From: Porphyromonadaceae bacterium UBA7042
GTDB taxonomy: Bacteria > Bacteroidota > Bacteroidia > Bacteroidales > Muribaculaceae
NCBI GenBank assembly: GCA_002494015.1
Contig: DLAR01000102.1
Coordinates: forward strand, 25,226 to 89,225
Reading direction: 5' to 3'
DNA: 64,000 bases
The notes beneath the pieces were generated by a model. It was not told the origin of the DNA. It did no database searches and saw nothing but the letters and a program-made list of their open reading frames with translations. Shown here piece by piece: positions 17,144-27,600 of the stretch. A program made the translations under genes and the position numbers. Positions within the stretch are counted from its first letter, which is position 1. Each line of letters starts with the position of its first letter.

Positions 17144-18529
17144 ATGACAGAGGAAAGGAATAACGATACCCGAAAGCCTCCCGGCACCGATGAAAAACAG
17201 CCGTGGTGGAGGCGCGCCGTTGACTTCGGGACAAGGGTGTGGGACTATTGCGCCGAGGGTGTGTGGGAAGACCCGCGCCGCAACTGGAAGGTCAACGTCG
17301 TCAAGACGCTGAATCTGACCGTGCGCTCCTTCCTCAACAGCGACCTTCAGTCCAAGTCGTGCGCGATGACTTACCGCACTATGCTGGCCGTTGTTCCGGC
17401 ACTGGCACTGCTTTTTGCCATCGGACGCGGATTCGGATTTCAGAATCTCGTGCAGGGAGAGCTGTTCAAGTATTTCCCGGCACAGCAGAAAGCGCTCGAA
17501 ACCGCGCTCGGTTTTGTTGACTCTTATCTCGCGCAGGCATCTGAAGGAATATTTGTCGGTGTGGGCATCGTGTTCCTGTTGTGGACTTTGATTTCCCTGC
17601 TGATGAATGTCGAGGATGCCTTCAACTCGGTGTGGGGAGTGGCGACAGGTAGGTCGATATGGCGCAAGGTGACTGACTACACGGCCATTTTGATCGTGCT
17701 GCCGGTATTGATGATCTGCTCGGGGGGCATCTCTATTTTCATGTCGGGCGCCCTGCAGAAAATTCTGCATTTCGGATTCATGACGCCATTTGTCACATTT
17801 CTGCTCGACTTCGCATCCTACTTTTTCTCATGGCTGTTCTTTACAGGCGCTTATATGCTGATACCCAACACAAAAGTAAAATTTGCCAACGCCGCTGTCG
17901 CCGGAGTGCTTGCGGGAACCTCGTTCCAATTGCTCCAGTGGGTATTTGTGTCGGGACAGATGTATGTGGCGAAATACAACGCCATCTACGGCAGTTTCTC
18001 TTTTCTTCCGTTGATGCTGATATGGCTGCAGCTGACGTGGCTTATCACCCTCACCGGGGCATTGGTCTGCTGTTCTTCCCAAAACATCTTCCGGTTCAGT
18101 TTCGAGAAACAGATCAACGGAATCTCGCTTGACTACCGCCGCCGCGTGTGCCTCGCAATCATGACAGTCATTGTGAAACGGTTCAAGGACAACATGCGCC
18201 CCATAACCGGCGAAGACCTTACGGGCATATACGGTTTCCCGCCTCGGCTGATCGACCTTGTCGTGGCGCGCCTGCTCGAAACCGGACTCATCGTCAGGAT
18301 AGCCACGCCCGACAAAAACACCCCTGCGCCGCTGATTCCCGCCATGAGTCCCGAAAACTATACCGTCGCCCGCGTCATCTCCACGTTGCGCAAATGGGGC
18401 TCGGGACAGTTCATACCCGGGTTTGACCGGCGTTTCGGCCCGATAAACGAGATTCTCGACACCATAAACGAGAAACTTGCCGGCGAAGACGAAAACATCC
18501 CTCTCACCGACATTGACATAAAAGTTTAA
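17144..18529 (+). CDS. YihY/virulence factor BrkB family membrane protein
   Basis: This 461-residue protein contains the YihY domain with six membrane segments between about residues 75 and 330. Family blocks are visible (CAMTYRTMLAVVPALALLFA, then FGSFSFLPLMLIWLQLTWL-like). The C-terminal 120 residues form a cytoplasmic winged-helix-like region (ITGEDLTGIYGFPPRLIDLVVARLLETGLI). Earlier labels of this family as RNase BN are incorrect for the paralogues. The ATG at 17144 is preferred to the in-frame start at 17081. The function is unknown. It is followed by the RidA gene with a 29-nt gap. Confidence 0.9.
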   Translation: MTEERNNDTRKPPGTDEKQPWWRRAVDFGTRVWDYCAEGVWEDPRRNWKVNVVKTLNLTVRSFLNSDLQSKSCAMTYRTMLAVVPALALLFAIGRGFGFQNLVQGELFKYFPAQQKALETALGFVDSYLAQASEGIFVGVGIVFLLWTLISLLMNVEDAFNSVWGVATGRSIWRKVTDYTAILIVLPVLMICSGGISIFMSGALQKILHFGFMTPFVTFLLDFASYFFSWLFFTGAYMLIPNTKVKFANAAVAGVLAGTSFQLLQWVFVSGQMYVAKYNAIYGSFSFLPLMLIWLQLTWLITLTGALVCCSSQNIFRFSFEKQINGISLDYRRRVCLAIMTVIVKRFKDNMRPITGEDLTGIYGFPPRLIDLVVARLLETGLIVRIATPDKNTPAPLIPAMSPENYTVARVISTLRKWGSGQFIPGFDRRFGPINEILDTINEKLAGEDENIPLTDIDIKV

Positions 18530-18558
18530 TCTCACTTTTTTATTTTTATTAAAAAATC

Positions 18559-18933
18559 ATGAAAGAACCAATCGCAACCAAAGCTGCCCCGGCAGCAATC
18601 GGCCCTTACAGCCAAGGCATCAAATGTGGCTCAATGCGCTTTATCTCGGGACAGATTCCCGTCAATCCCGCTACCGGCGAAGTTCCCGAAGGCATCAAGG
18701 CCCAGACCGAGCAGTCTATCGCCAACATCAAGGCCATCCTTGCCCAGACCGGCATGACTCTTGACAATGTGTTAAAGACAACCGTATTCCTCGCCGACAT
18801 GAGCCTCTTCGGCGAAATGAACGAGGTCTACGGACGTGAGTTCACCGAGCCCTATCCCGCCCGCTCGGCCGTCGCCGTCAAGGAACTTCCCAAGCAGGTC
18901 CTCGTCGAAATCGAGGTAATAGCCGCCGAATAA
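18559..18933 (+). CDS. ridA: RidA family reactive intermediate deaminase
   Basis: This 124-residue protein matches RidA/YjgF throughout: AAPAAIGPYSQGIK at the start, FISGQIPVNPATGE, and the end EVEVIAAE. The arginine that holds the substrate carboxylate is in ARSAVAVKELP, and the conserved end motif is VLVEIEVIA. RidA hydrolyses reactive enamine/imine intermediates such as 2-aminoacrylate formed by PLP enzymes, in the cytoplasm. The length is normal for this trimeric family. A strong terminator (18962-19005) follows. Confidence 0.95.
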   Translation: MKEPIATKAAPAAIGPYSQGIKCGSMRFISGQIPVNPATGEVPEGIKAQTEQSIANIKAILAQTGMTLDNVLKTTVFLADMSLFGEMNEVYGREFTEPYPARSAVAVKELPKQVLVEIEVIAAE

Positions 18934-18961
18934 GCAGTCTGACCGATTAGACACGTTTTTT

Positions 18962-19006
18962 GAATGTTTTCCAGTCTCCCGCATTGGAAAACATTCTTTA
19001 TTTTTG
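18962..19006 (+). terminator. Intrinsic terminator whose T-tract overlaps a -7 box
   Basis: GAATGTTTTCCA (18962-18973) pairs with TGGAAAACATTC (18985-18996) and is followed by TTTATTTTT. The tail also contains TATTTTTG (18999-19006), a -7 match for the GH2 gene at 19032. The end of one unit and the start of the next share bases. Confidence 0.85.
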
Positions 19007-19031
19007 CAGTGTCAAATAAAATCAACGCACC

Positions 19032-21458
19032 ATGAAACGCTATAATGTCATCACATTTCTAATCGGACTGCTTTTTCCATTGACAGCCGCGTCAGAGACT
19101 TGCTCGCTCAATTTCGGCAACGCGGTAAAATTTAACGACGACTGGAAATTCATTCTTGCCGACAGTTCGGCCATGTCCCTCCCCGACTATGACGATTCCC
19201 GGTGGCGGCAACTCGACCTGCCACATGACTGGTCAATCGAGGGAAGGCTGTCGCCGTCGCTGAACAGTTGCACCGGGTATCTGCCGGGAGGCATCGCGTG
19301 GTATCGCAAAACATTCGGGTTCACCCCCGACGGGCAGAACCATTTCATATATTTTGAAGGAATCTACAACCGCAGCGAAGTCTATCTCAACGGGCATCTG
19401 CTTGGGAAACGCCCCAACGGATATGTGTCGTTCTACTATGACCTGACGCCATACCTTAAAGAGGGAGAGAATGTAATGGCCGTGCGCGTAGACCACAGCC
19501 GCGAGGCTGACTCGCGATGGTATACCGGCTCGGGAATATACCGCGACTCGTGGATGGTAACCGCCGGCGACACCCGCTGGGATGCATGGGGCACCGGGTG
19601 GAAAGCCACGTCGATAACCGACAGGAAAGCGACTATAGAAGTCGACGTGAAAGCTGTCGGCCCGTCAGGGAAAGGCCGGCTGAAGGCTGTGGCGACAATC
19701 ACCGACGCGGATGGCAATGTGGTAGCCCGGAAATCTAAAAACATAGCTGCCGGGGAACGTTCAACCATAAACATGGCAATTGCCGACCCCCGGCGGTGGG
19801 ATATCGACTCGCCCTATCTCTACACGCTCGTCACCCGACTGTATGACAACGGCCGGGAGGTTGACCGCAGCGAGTGCCGGATAGGGTTGCGCACACTGGA
19901 ATTTGACCCCGACAATGGTTTTGCCATAAACGGGCGCAATATAAAGGTCAAGGGTGTGTGCCTGCACCACGATGCCGGGGTTCTCGGCGCAGTGGTCCCG
20001 CGCGACGTGTGGGCGCGGAGGCTCGACAACCTGAAGGCTATCGGGGCCAACGCCATACGCATGAGCCACAACCCGCAGGCCCCGATGCTGTATGACCTGT
20101 GTGACGAAAAAGGGTTCCTCGTCATGGACGAGGGGAGCGACGAATGGGAATTCCCCAAGCGCAAGTGGGTCGAAGGGTGGAACAAGGGCACTCCGAAATA
20201 TGAGGGTTCGTATGACTTCTTTGAGGAATGGATCGAGACCGACGTGGCCGACATGGTGCGCCGTGACCGCAACCATCCGTCGATATTCCTCTGGAGCGTC
20301 GGCAACGAGGTCGATTACCCCAACGACCCGTATTCCCACCCTGTTCTCGACGGTAAAAACTCATCGATAAACCAGCCGATGTATGGCGGCTACAATCCCG
20401 ATGCGCCCGACGCGGCCCGTATCGGCGAGATTGCAAAACGCCTCGCGGCCGTAATACGCGGCATTGACGATTCCCGCCCGGTGACAGGCGCGCTTGCAGG
20501 AGTCGTAATGTCAAATGAGACCGAATATCCCCGCGCTGTCGATGTCGTGGGCTACAACTACACCGAAAACCGTTATGCCGAGGATCATGCCGCCTACCCC
20601 GACCGCATTATCTACGGCAGTGAAAACGGGCAGGGATTTGATGCATGGAAAGCAGTGCGCGACAATGACTATATTTTCGGGCAGTTCATCTGGACCGGCA
20701 CCGACTATCTCGGCGAGTCGGGACAATGGCCGTCGCGCGGACTCAACACGGGGTTGCTCGACTTCGGCAGTTTCCCCAAACCCCGCGGACACTTCCGCGC
20801 CGCGCTGTGGTGTGACCGCCCCGTCACCTATGTCGGCGCCTATCCGGTCACCCGCCGCTCAGGCGGTTGGGTATCAATTGACGCACCGGCGGTGTGGAAC
20901 CATGAACCGGGACAGACGGTCAGAGTCGTGAGTTACACCAATGCTCCCGCCGCACGGCTTGAACTGAACGGCCGGCAGGTCGGAGATACCAGACCTCACA
21001 ACGACACTACGGGTATAATCCACTGGGACATACCGTTTGAGCCGGGAACACTTGTCGCCCACGGAGTAGACACTGACGGCACAATCCTGTCATCTGACAC
21101 CATCGTGACCTCAGGACGTCCCGCAGCCCTCCGCATTACCGCTCTCGGCCCTACGACGCTTGAAAGCCATGAAAATGTCGCCCATGTCCTTGTCGAGGTC
21201 GTTGACGACAACGGCAACCCCGTCACCCTTGCCGACAACAATATTACCTGCCGCATAGAGGGCGGCACGGTGAAATTGCTCGGACTGGAAGGGTCAGACA
21301 ACACCGACATGGGCGATTACCGCGACAACCGCCAGCGGGTCTACGGAGGGCGCCTTCTTGCATATCTTGCTCCGGTCAAGAACACTCACGGCCCCTCGAC
21401 TGTTAAATTTACCTCACCGTTGCTTAATGGCGGTGAAATAACCATCAATGTAAAATGA
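19032..21458 (+). CDS. Glycoside hydrolase family 2 (beta-galactosidase-like), second copy
   Basis: This 808-residue exported enzyme has a signal peptide at residues 1-20. The domain order is jelly roll, Ig-like, TIM barrel and C-terminal Ig-like domains. The acid/base lies in SIFLWSVGNEVD and the nucleophile probably in IYGSENGQGFDAW. The HNPQAPMLYDLCDEKG block matches GH2. It is only a moderate match to the GH2 at 13599, with a longer insertion around residues 370-400, so specificity may differ. Its stop overlaps the next gene (ATGA), which couples the two. Confidence 0.93.
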   Translation: MKRYNVITFLIGLLFPLTAASETCSLNFGNAVKFNDDWKFILADSSAMSLPDYDDSRWRQLDLPHDWSIEGRLSPSLNSCTGYLPGGIAWYRKTFGFTPDGQNHFIYFEGIYNRSEVYLNGHLLGKRPNGYVSFYYDLTPYLKEGENVMAVRVDHSREADSRWYTGSGIYRDSWMVTAGDTRWDAWGTGWKATSITDRKATIEVDVKAVGPSGKGRLKAVATITDADGNVVARKSKNIAAGERSTINMAIADPRRWDIDSPYLYTLVTRLYDNGREVDRSECRIGLRTLEFDPDNGFAINGRNIKVKGVCLHHDAGVLGAVVPRDVWARRLDNLKAIGANAIRMSHNPQAPMLYDLCDEKGFLVMDEGSDEWEFPKRKWVEGWNKGTPKYEGSYDFFEEWIETDVADMVRRDRNHPSIFLWSVGNEVDYPNDPYSHPVLDGKNSSINQPMYGGYNPDAPDAARIGEIAKRLAAVIRGIDDSRPVTGALAGVVMSNETEYPRAVDVVGYNYTENRYAEDHAAYPDRIIYGSENGQGFDAWKAVRDNDYIFGQFIWTGTDYLGESGQWPSRGLNTGLLDFGSFPKPRGHFRAALWCDRPVTYVGAYPVTRRSGGWVSIDAPAVWNHEPGQTVRVVSYTNAPAARLELNGRQVGDTRPHNDTTGIIHWDIPFEPGTLVAHGVDTDGTILSSDTIVTSGRPAALRITALGPTTLESHENVAHVLVEVVDDNGNPVTLADNNITCRIEGGTVKLLGLEGSDNTDMGDYRDNRQRVYGGRLLAYLAPVKNTHGPSTVKFTSPLLNGGEITINVK

Positions 21459-21847
21459 GTCTTAACTATACACCCGACAATATCACCTCTCTCGGACAAG
21501 ACGAGGTGTTTGTATTCGGCAGCAATCTTGCCGGAATCCATGCAGGCGGAGCCGCCCGTGTCGCCCGCGAGCGTTTCGGCGCCGTGATGGGACAGGGAGT
21601 CGGCATGCAGGGACAGTCCTACGCCATTCCCACCATGTTCAAGACAGTAGATGAAATAAAACCCTATGTCGACGATTTCATCGACCTTGCACGCGAATGG
21701 GACCAGACTACGTTCTATGTCACCCGCATCGGCTGCGGCATCGCCGGATTCACTGATGAAGAAATCGCCCCTTTGTTCCGCGATGCCCTTTCGCTCTACA
21801 ATGTCCGCCTCCCCGAATCTTTTGTGAAAATACTGGAGAAGAACTGA
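21455..21847 (+). CDS. Small conserved protein, A1S_2505 phage-like family
   Basis: This 130-residue protein begins with a block often seen in bacteria and phages (EVFVFGSNLAGIHAGGAAR) and contains YVTRIGCGIAGFTDEEIAPLF. The glycine-rich strand-loop and the later GCGIAGF loop resemble macro-like nucleotide-binding folds. No catalytic role has been established for this family as far as I know. It overlaps the GH2 stop by 4 nt, so it is translated from the same message, although a functional link with glycan degradation is not obvious. Confidence 0.75.
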   Translation: MSLNYTPDNITSLGQDEVFVFGSNLAGIHAGGAARVARERFGAVMGQGVGMQGQSYAIPTMFKTVDEIKPYVDDFIDLAREWDQTTFYVTRIGCGIAGFTDEEIAPLFRDALSLYNVRLPESFVKILEKN

Positions 21848-21861
21848 TTTGTAGGATATGT

Positions 21862-21915
21862 AAAAAACGGGAATCGTTGCAGAAAGTTTCTTTTGCAACA
21901 ATTCCCGTTTTTTAT
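21862..21915 (+). terminator. Intrinsic terminator
   Basis: AAAAAACGGGAAT then GTTGCA pairs with TGCAAC then ATTCCCGTTTTTT, with one bulge. It is symmetrical, so it may work on both strands. It marks the left edge of the AT-richer restriction-modification segment. Confidence 0.85.
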
Positions 21916-22045
21916 TCAACCACCCTGTTAGCGTCGGATGATTACTTTCTCGGCTTTTTCACCCTGCACCCTCAAAAAATGAAGCTATGCAGGTGAAAAT
22001 TGCGTTCCGACTTTGACTTTAGGCTTAAAGTCTCGAAAAAAATTG

Positions 22046-22053
22046 TAACTTTG
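22046..22053 (+). promoter_or_regulatory. -7 element for the restriction-modification operon
   Basis: TAACTTTG followed by C lies at 22046-22053. The nearest TTTG (22012-22015) is 30 bp upstream, too far for a standard -33 box. Confidence 0.45.
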
Positions 22054-22190
22054 CATCTCAAACGCGCTTGCGCAGACAAATGACCGCTCAATGTAAGCAA
22101 CTACTTATATTCAACATATTAAGAAACTTCCTTGTAGTCGCAAAAGGTTTGGTCGCCTGTCTGCCTACGAAGAAGTTCTTTTGTCAAATA

Positions 22191-22940
22191 ATGAGACATA
22201 ATTATAATCTCGGCTTCATATCTGATAATGATATTTTCGAGCATGTGAAGTTGACCGTCGAATCGTACAGGCGCGAAATCACTTTGTTGCAATTCAACGA
22301 AAATATTGTTGACCCTGTCAAACTTACGTTTGATTCAAAGGTTTATGGCAAGACTATCCAACAAGCGATTGAGGATGAATGTTTCCGTCAAATTGACAAA
22401 AGTAATTCTAATCGAATCGGTTACTTCCATCAGAATCTCTTTCGTTACGCAGGAAACGGATGGGTAGTGCCTTCACAAGGTTTTGATGTGGAGAACGACG
22501 AGCGTCATATTTATGTAGAGTTAAAAAATAAGCATAATACAATGAACTCAGCATCTTCTCAGAAAACTTATATGAAGATGCAAGCTAAGTTACTTGATGA
22601 TGATCAAGCAACTTGCTATCTTGTCGAAGCTATTTCCACGAAATCAAAAGATGACACATGGCGAATCACCTTAGACAAGAAGCCCCGTTCCCATAATCGT
22701 ATTCGTCGCATGTCAATGGATAAGTTTTATGAACTTGTTTTCGGCGACCCAAAAGCGTTCTACAAGCTTTGTATGGCTCTACCGCAAATCATCGAAGATG
22801 TTGTTAGCGAAAACGAAGCTCTTGCGCTCAACAACACCGTATACGAAGAACTCACCAAAGAACATGCAGACCTTCTTACTGCGCTTTATCTTTTAGCGTT
22901 CTCCACCTACGAAGGTTTCGATCAAATTGCAGCCAAATAA
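22191..22940 (+). CDS. Eco47II-like type II restriction endonuclease
   Basis: This protein of about 249 residues matches the RE_Eco47II/SinI family by its N-terminal block (YNLGFISDNDIFEHVKLTVESYR) and nuclease core (HIYVELKNKHNTMNSASSQKTYMKM). The core contains the Glu-x-Lys of a PD-(D/E)xK site. The family cuts GGNCC-type sites, but the exact target cannot be read from sequence. The ATG at 22191 fits the family start; an ATG at 22080 would add 37 residues. It ends 1 nt before the methyltransferase gene. A/T-ending codons are more frequent than in neighbours, which suggests transfer. Confidence 0.88.
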   Translation: MRHNYNLGFISDNDIFEHVKLTVESYRREITLLQFNENIVDPVKLTFDSKVYGKTIQQAIEDECFRQIDKSNSNRIGYFHQNLFRYAGNGWVVPSQGFDVENDERHIYVELKNKHNTMNSASSQKTYMKMQAKLLDDDQATCYLVEAISTKSKDDTWRITLDKKPRSHNRIRRMSMDKFYELVFGDPKAFYKLCMALPQIIEDVVSENEALALNNTVYEELTKEHADLLTALYLLAFSTYEGFDQIAAK

Positions 22941-22941
22941 A

Positions 22942-24291
22942 ATGCAGGGTAGGACAATCTCTATTAATAATTTTGCCGACCTTCTCGGAGTCTCAAGAGC
23001 CACTGTTGATATATGGATTCGCAGTGGCAAATACCCTGTGCATACACTTTCTGATGGCAAGCGTTATTTCTATCTTGACGATGTCAAGACAGCACCGGAA
23101 GTCGCAGCTATGTTGTCAACTAAATGGAATGACGAGATAGACGTTACTCCATCGTGCAACTTTACCTCCGCTGAACTTTTCGCAGGTGGTGGCGGCTTGG
23201 CACTCGGAATGGAAAAGGCTGGTTTTCATCATGTTCTCCTAAATGAATTTGACCATAGCGCTTGCGAGACACTGCGCCGCAATCGTCCAAATTGGAATGT
23301 TATTGAGGGTGATGTTCACGACATCGACTTTACTCCTTTCCGTGATAAAATCGATTTTCTTTCCGGAGGTTTCCCTTGTCAAGCTTTTTCGTATGCCGGC
23401 AAACGTCTTGGTTTCGAGGAAACAAGAGGCACTTTATTTTTTGAACTCGCTCGTGCGGTTAAAGAAATTCAGCCGAAAGTCTTTATGGGCGAGAATGTCC
23501 GTGGATTGTTTGAACATGATAACGGACGTACCTTACAAACAATTAAGGATGTTATAGCCGAATTAGGCTATACGCTTATTGAGCCTCGTGTCCTGCGTGC
23601 GATACAATACGATGTTCCTCAAAAGAGAGAGCGTCTTATTCTTATTGCCATACGCAACGACATCGCGCCTCATGTAGATTTCAAATGGCCTGATGTTTGT
23701 ACTTCCGTAAGAACCCTTAGAGATGCTTTTTTTGCAGGCGAGCTATTCAACACCGATGTTCCGATGTCCGAGGGGCAAAAATACCCGGAATCTAAATACA
23801 AAGTGATGCAACTTGTCCCGGAAGGTGGCGATTGGAGAAATCTACCCGAGGAAGTGGCTCGTGATTATATGAAAGGCAGTTATAATCTTGGCGGCGGTAA
23901 AACCGGAATGGCTCGCCGCCTTGCCATGGATGAACCGAGTCTTACCCTTACTTGTGCCCCTGCTCAAAAGCAAACTGAACGCTGCCACCCAAAAGAGACC
24001 CGGCCACTTACTGTTAGAGAGTATGCTCGTATTCAAACATTCCCGGACGACTGGCAGTTCTGCGGCAATTTAACTGCTCAATACAAACAAATTGGAAATG
24101 CAGTTCCTGTTAACCTTGCATGGGCTATTGGTCGTTCTCTTATAAGGCTCTTTAATGATATAGCTAAGTTAGGTCTAATCAGCAAAGATATTAACATAAG
24201 TTCTACTCGCCACTACACCAAACTTCACGGAATTTTTGAGGGCATAGTTTGTGCTAAGAAAGCAGAGTATTTATCTTCTTCGCAAAAATAA
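22942..24291 (+). CDS. DNA (cytosine-5) methyltransferase with N-terminal helix-turn-helix
   Basis: This 449-residue protein protects the host from the adjacent endonuclease by methylating C5 of cytosine. Motif I is FAGGGGLALGMEKAGF, motif IV holds the catalytic cysteine (GGFPCQAFS), motif VI is MGENVRGL, motif VIII is QKRERL, and motif X includes QIGNAVPVNLA. The first 60 residues carry an excisionase/MerR-like helix-turn-helix (FADLLGVSRATVDIWIRSGKYP, then GKRYFYLDDVK). This could let the enzyme regulate the operon. The ATG at 22942 is chosen over the TTG at 22927. The final 40 residues are not part of the core. Confidence 0.95.
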   Translation: MQGRTISINNFADLLGVSRATVDIWIRSGKYPVHTLSDGKRYFYLDDVKTAPEVAAMLSTKWNDEIDVTPSCNFTSAELFAGGGGLALGMEKAGFHHVLLNEFDHSACETLRRNRPNWNVIEGDVHDIDFTPFRDKIDFLSGGFPCQAFSYAGKRLGFEETRGTLFFELARAVKEIQPKVFMGENVRGLFEHDNGRTLQTIKDVIAELGYTLIEPRVLRAIQYDVPQKRERLILIAIRNDIAPHVDFKWPDVCTSVRTLRDAFFAGELFNTDVPMSEGQKYPESKYKVMQLVPEGGDWRNLPEEVARDYMKGSYNLGGGKTGMARRLAMDEPSLTLTCAPAQKQTERCHPKETRPLTVREYARIQTFPDDWQFCGNLTAQYKQIGNAVPVNLAWAIGRSLIRLFNDIAKLGLISKDINISSTRHYTKLHGIFEGIVCAKKAEYLSSSQK

Positions 24292-24490
24292 TGGCGTTGC
24301 GGCTCAGAATTTCTCACTGCTCAACTGAATTGGACTGAACATTATCAGGAACGCAAAAGTGTCATCAATGGGTGTCAAAGGACATAGAAAGGAAGCGGGA
24401 TGGGACAATGACTGTCTGCTTTATGCATTAAAAAGTTTTGACATTGTAAAAAATTAAGATGCGTAACCCGTGACCACAAGCTGCCGTCAC
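24292..24490. other. AT-rich spacer right of the restriction-modification pair
   Basis: No convincing gene is seen. A 28-codon frame at 24368-24454 (MGVKGHRKEAGWDNDCLLY) is the only ATG frame of note and has no promoter or family match. It may be the scar of the acquired segment. Confidence 0.4.
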
Positions 24491-24534
24491 TTGCTCACTT
24501 GGCGGATTTTTATTAATTTTGCACCGTAATTTTG
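24491..24534 (+). promoter_or_regulatory. Promoter region of purL
   Basis: TTG at 24491-24493 and TAATTTTG at 24514-24521 are 20 bp apart. A second TAATTTTG follows at 24527-24534, 13 bp later. The leader to the ATG at 24621 would be 80-95 nt. Confidence 0.65.
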
Positions 24535-24620
24535 CCTGCCCGCAAGACGCGCCGGCTTTTTACGTCTAAATTTAATCAAATATATAACTGCCCGCGCGGC
24601 AACCAACCAACAATTATCAC

Positions 24621-27600
24621 ATGGTCGTATTCTTCAAAAAGGGTGCCAATCTCATTATCGCAGTTGAGACTGACCACCGGTTCGATGAACTTGAAAAAGA
24701 AAAATTGACATGGCTCTTTGACGGCGCACGTCCGTTGTCGGCAACTTCGGTCAAAGGACGATTCGTCGGTCCTCGCAAGGAGATGATAACCCCGTGGAGT
24801 ACCAACGCAGTGGAAATCACCCAGAACATGGGACTCAAAGGAATAACCCGCATCGAGGAATTCCATCTCACCCGCGACGAGAATCCGGCTCATGACAAAA
24901 TGCTGTCGCGAGTATATGAAGGCTTGAACTCCAAGGTGTTCACCACCTCCCATGTAGCCGCTCCCATCGAGTATATCGACGATATTGCCGAATATAACAA
25001 GCGCGAAGGTCTCGCACTCAGTCCCGAAGAAGAAGAATATCTGCGCGGACTTGCCGAGCGTCTCGGCCGCCCGCTGACCGACAGCGAGGTTTTCGGTTTC
25101 TCACAGGTAAACAGCGAGCACTGCCGCCACAAGATTTTCAACGGCAGTTTCGTTATCGACGGCGAGGAAAAACCTCTCTCGTTGTTCAAGCTCATCAAAA
25201 AGACTTCGCAGGTCAACCCCAACACACTTGTCAGCGCCTATAAGGACAATGTGGCGTTTGTAAAAGGCCCGACTGTCGCGCAGTTTTATCCCACCAACCC
25301 CGACCGGGCCGATTACTTCGAGGTGCGCGACCTTGACACAGTGCTTTCGCTGAAGGCCGAGACCCACAACTTCCCGACCACTGTCGAGCCGTTCAACGGA
25401 GCCGCGACCGGCTCGGGCGGCGAAATCCGCGACCGCCTCGGCGGAGGACGCGCCAGTCTGCCCCTCGCAGGAACAGCCGTCTACATGACATCCTATCCCC
25501 GCATGAGCGAGCAGCACCGCTGGGAACTGATGATGAATCCCCGCGCGTGGCTCTATCAGACGCCTTGCGAAATTCTCATCAAGGCATCCAACGGCGCGTC
25601 GGACTTCGGCAACAAGTTTGGCCAGCCCCTCATCTGCGGTTCGCTCCTGACATTCGAGCATGACGAAAACGGCCGTATGTATGCCTACGACAAAGTCATC
25701 ATGCTTGCCGGAGGCGTGGGTTATGCCGCTGCAAAAGACGCCATCAAAGGCACCCCCGAGCCGGGGCAGGCCGTCGTGGTGATGGGCGGTGACAACTACC
25801 GCATCGGCATGGGCGGCGGCGCCGTCTCGTCGGTCGAGACCGGCCAGTATGCGTCGGGCATCGAGCTTAACGCCGTGCAGCGCGCCAACCCCGAGATGCA
25901 AAAGCGCGTCTCCAACGTCATCCGCGCCCTTGCCGAAAACGATGACAACCCCATCGTGTCAATCCACGACCACGGTGCCGGCGGCCACCTCAACGCCCTC
26001 TCGGAACTCGTCGAGGAAACCGGCGGAAAGATTGACATCAACGCCCTTCCCATCGGCGACAAGACGCTGTCGTCCAAGGAAATCGTCGGTAACGAGTCGC
26101 AGGAACGCATGGGTATGGTGCTGAAGAAAGAAGATATTGAATATGTGCGCCGCATCGCCGATCGCGAGCGCGCCCCCATGTATGTTGTCGGCGAGACCAC
26201 CGGCGACGACCGTTTTGTCTTCGAGCAGGCCGACGGAGTCAAGCCCATCGACCTCGGGATGAAAGACATGTTTGGCTCGTCGCCCAAGACAACTCTCACT
26301 GACACTACCGTGACCACTGCATACAGTGACGTGGAATATGACCCGGCCAATATCGGCCAATACGTCGCCGACGTGCTTTCGCTTGAAGGCGTGGCTTGCA
26401 AAGACTGGCTCACCAACAAGGTTGACCGCTCGATTACGGGCAAGATTGCCCGCCAGCAGTGTCAGGGCGAAATCCAGCTCCCGCTGAGCGACTGCGGCGT
26501 TGTCGCACTCGATTATTCAGGCACCAAGGGTATCGCCACCTCCATCGGCCATGCGCCTCAGGTCGCCCTCATCGACTCGGCCAAAGGCAGCGTCATGGCT
26601 GTCGCCGAAGCGTTGACCAACATCGTCGGCACCCCTCTGACCGACGGCATCCGCACCCTGTCGCTAAGCGCCAACTGGATGTGGCCGTGCAAGAATCCCG
26701 GCGAAGACGCGGCCCTGTATCGCGCCGTCGAGGCTTGCAGCGACTTCGCATGCGCCCTCGGCGTGAACATCCCCACCGGCAAGGACTCCCTGTCGATGAC
26801 CCAGAAATATGGCGATGACAAGGTTTATGCCCCCGGCACCGTCATCATTTCGGCCGCCGGCGAAGTCACCGATGTCAAACAGACACTGACCCCCGTGTTG
26901 TCGCGCCGCGACTCGGTCCTCTATTACATCGACTTTTCGGGTGACGCGCTCCGCCTTGGCGGCTCGGCTTTCGCCCAGTCGCTTAACCGACTCGGAGCCG
27001 AGGCCCCGACAGTCACGGACCCGGCACTGTTTGTCAATGCATTTGACACCGTGCAGAAACTTGTCAAGAAAAACATGCTTCTTGCAGGCCACGACGTGTC
27101 GGGCGGCGGTCTTGTGACAACCTTGCTTGAAATGGCTTTTGCCAATACCGACGGCGGTATCGATATTTCGACCGAAGGATTTGCCGCAGCAGGCGAGACC
27201 GACCTCGTCAAGATTCTCTTTGCCGAGAACCCGGCCCTCGTAGTCCAAGCCGACGCCAAGAAGGCCGAGCGTGTCGAAGACATGCTCACCAAGGCCGGTG
27301 TCAGGTTCATCCGCCTCGGAAAGACAGCCGAAGGCCGCACCCTGACTGTCAGCCACAACGGCTCGGCCACCGTTCTTGACATCGACGCGCTGCGCGACGT
27401 GTGGTTCCGCACCAGCTACCTCATGGATGCGGTTCAGAGCGGCGAGGCATGTGCGCTTGCACGTTTTGAGAACTACAAGAGCCAGCCTATCCGTTACAGA
27501 ATGCCTTCAGGGTTTGACGGCAAACTCGCATCGCGCGGCATAGCCCTGCGCCGCGACGGGCACGGTGACCGCGTCAAGGCAGCCATCATCCGTGAAAAGG

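Noticed and set aside
22046..24291. Prophage or integrative element around the restriction-modification pair
   Set aside because: No integrase, structural gene or flanking repeat was seen, so only the pair itself appears acquired.
24368..24454. 28-codon ORF between the methyltransferase gene and purL
   Set aside because: It is too short, without a promoter or a recognisable family; described only as spacer content.
26664..27356. 230-aa minus-strand ORF inside purL
   Set aside because: It is a shadow of the conserved purL reading frame with no family match.
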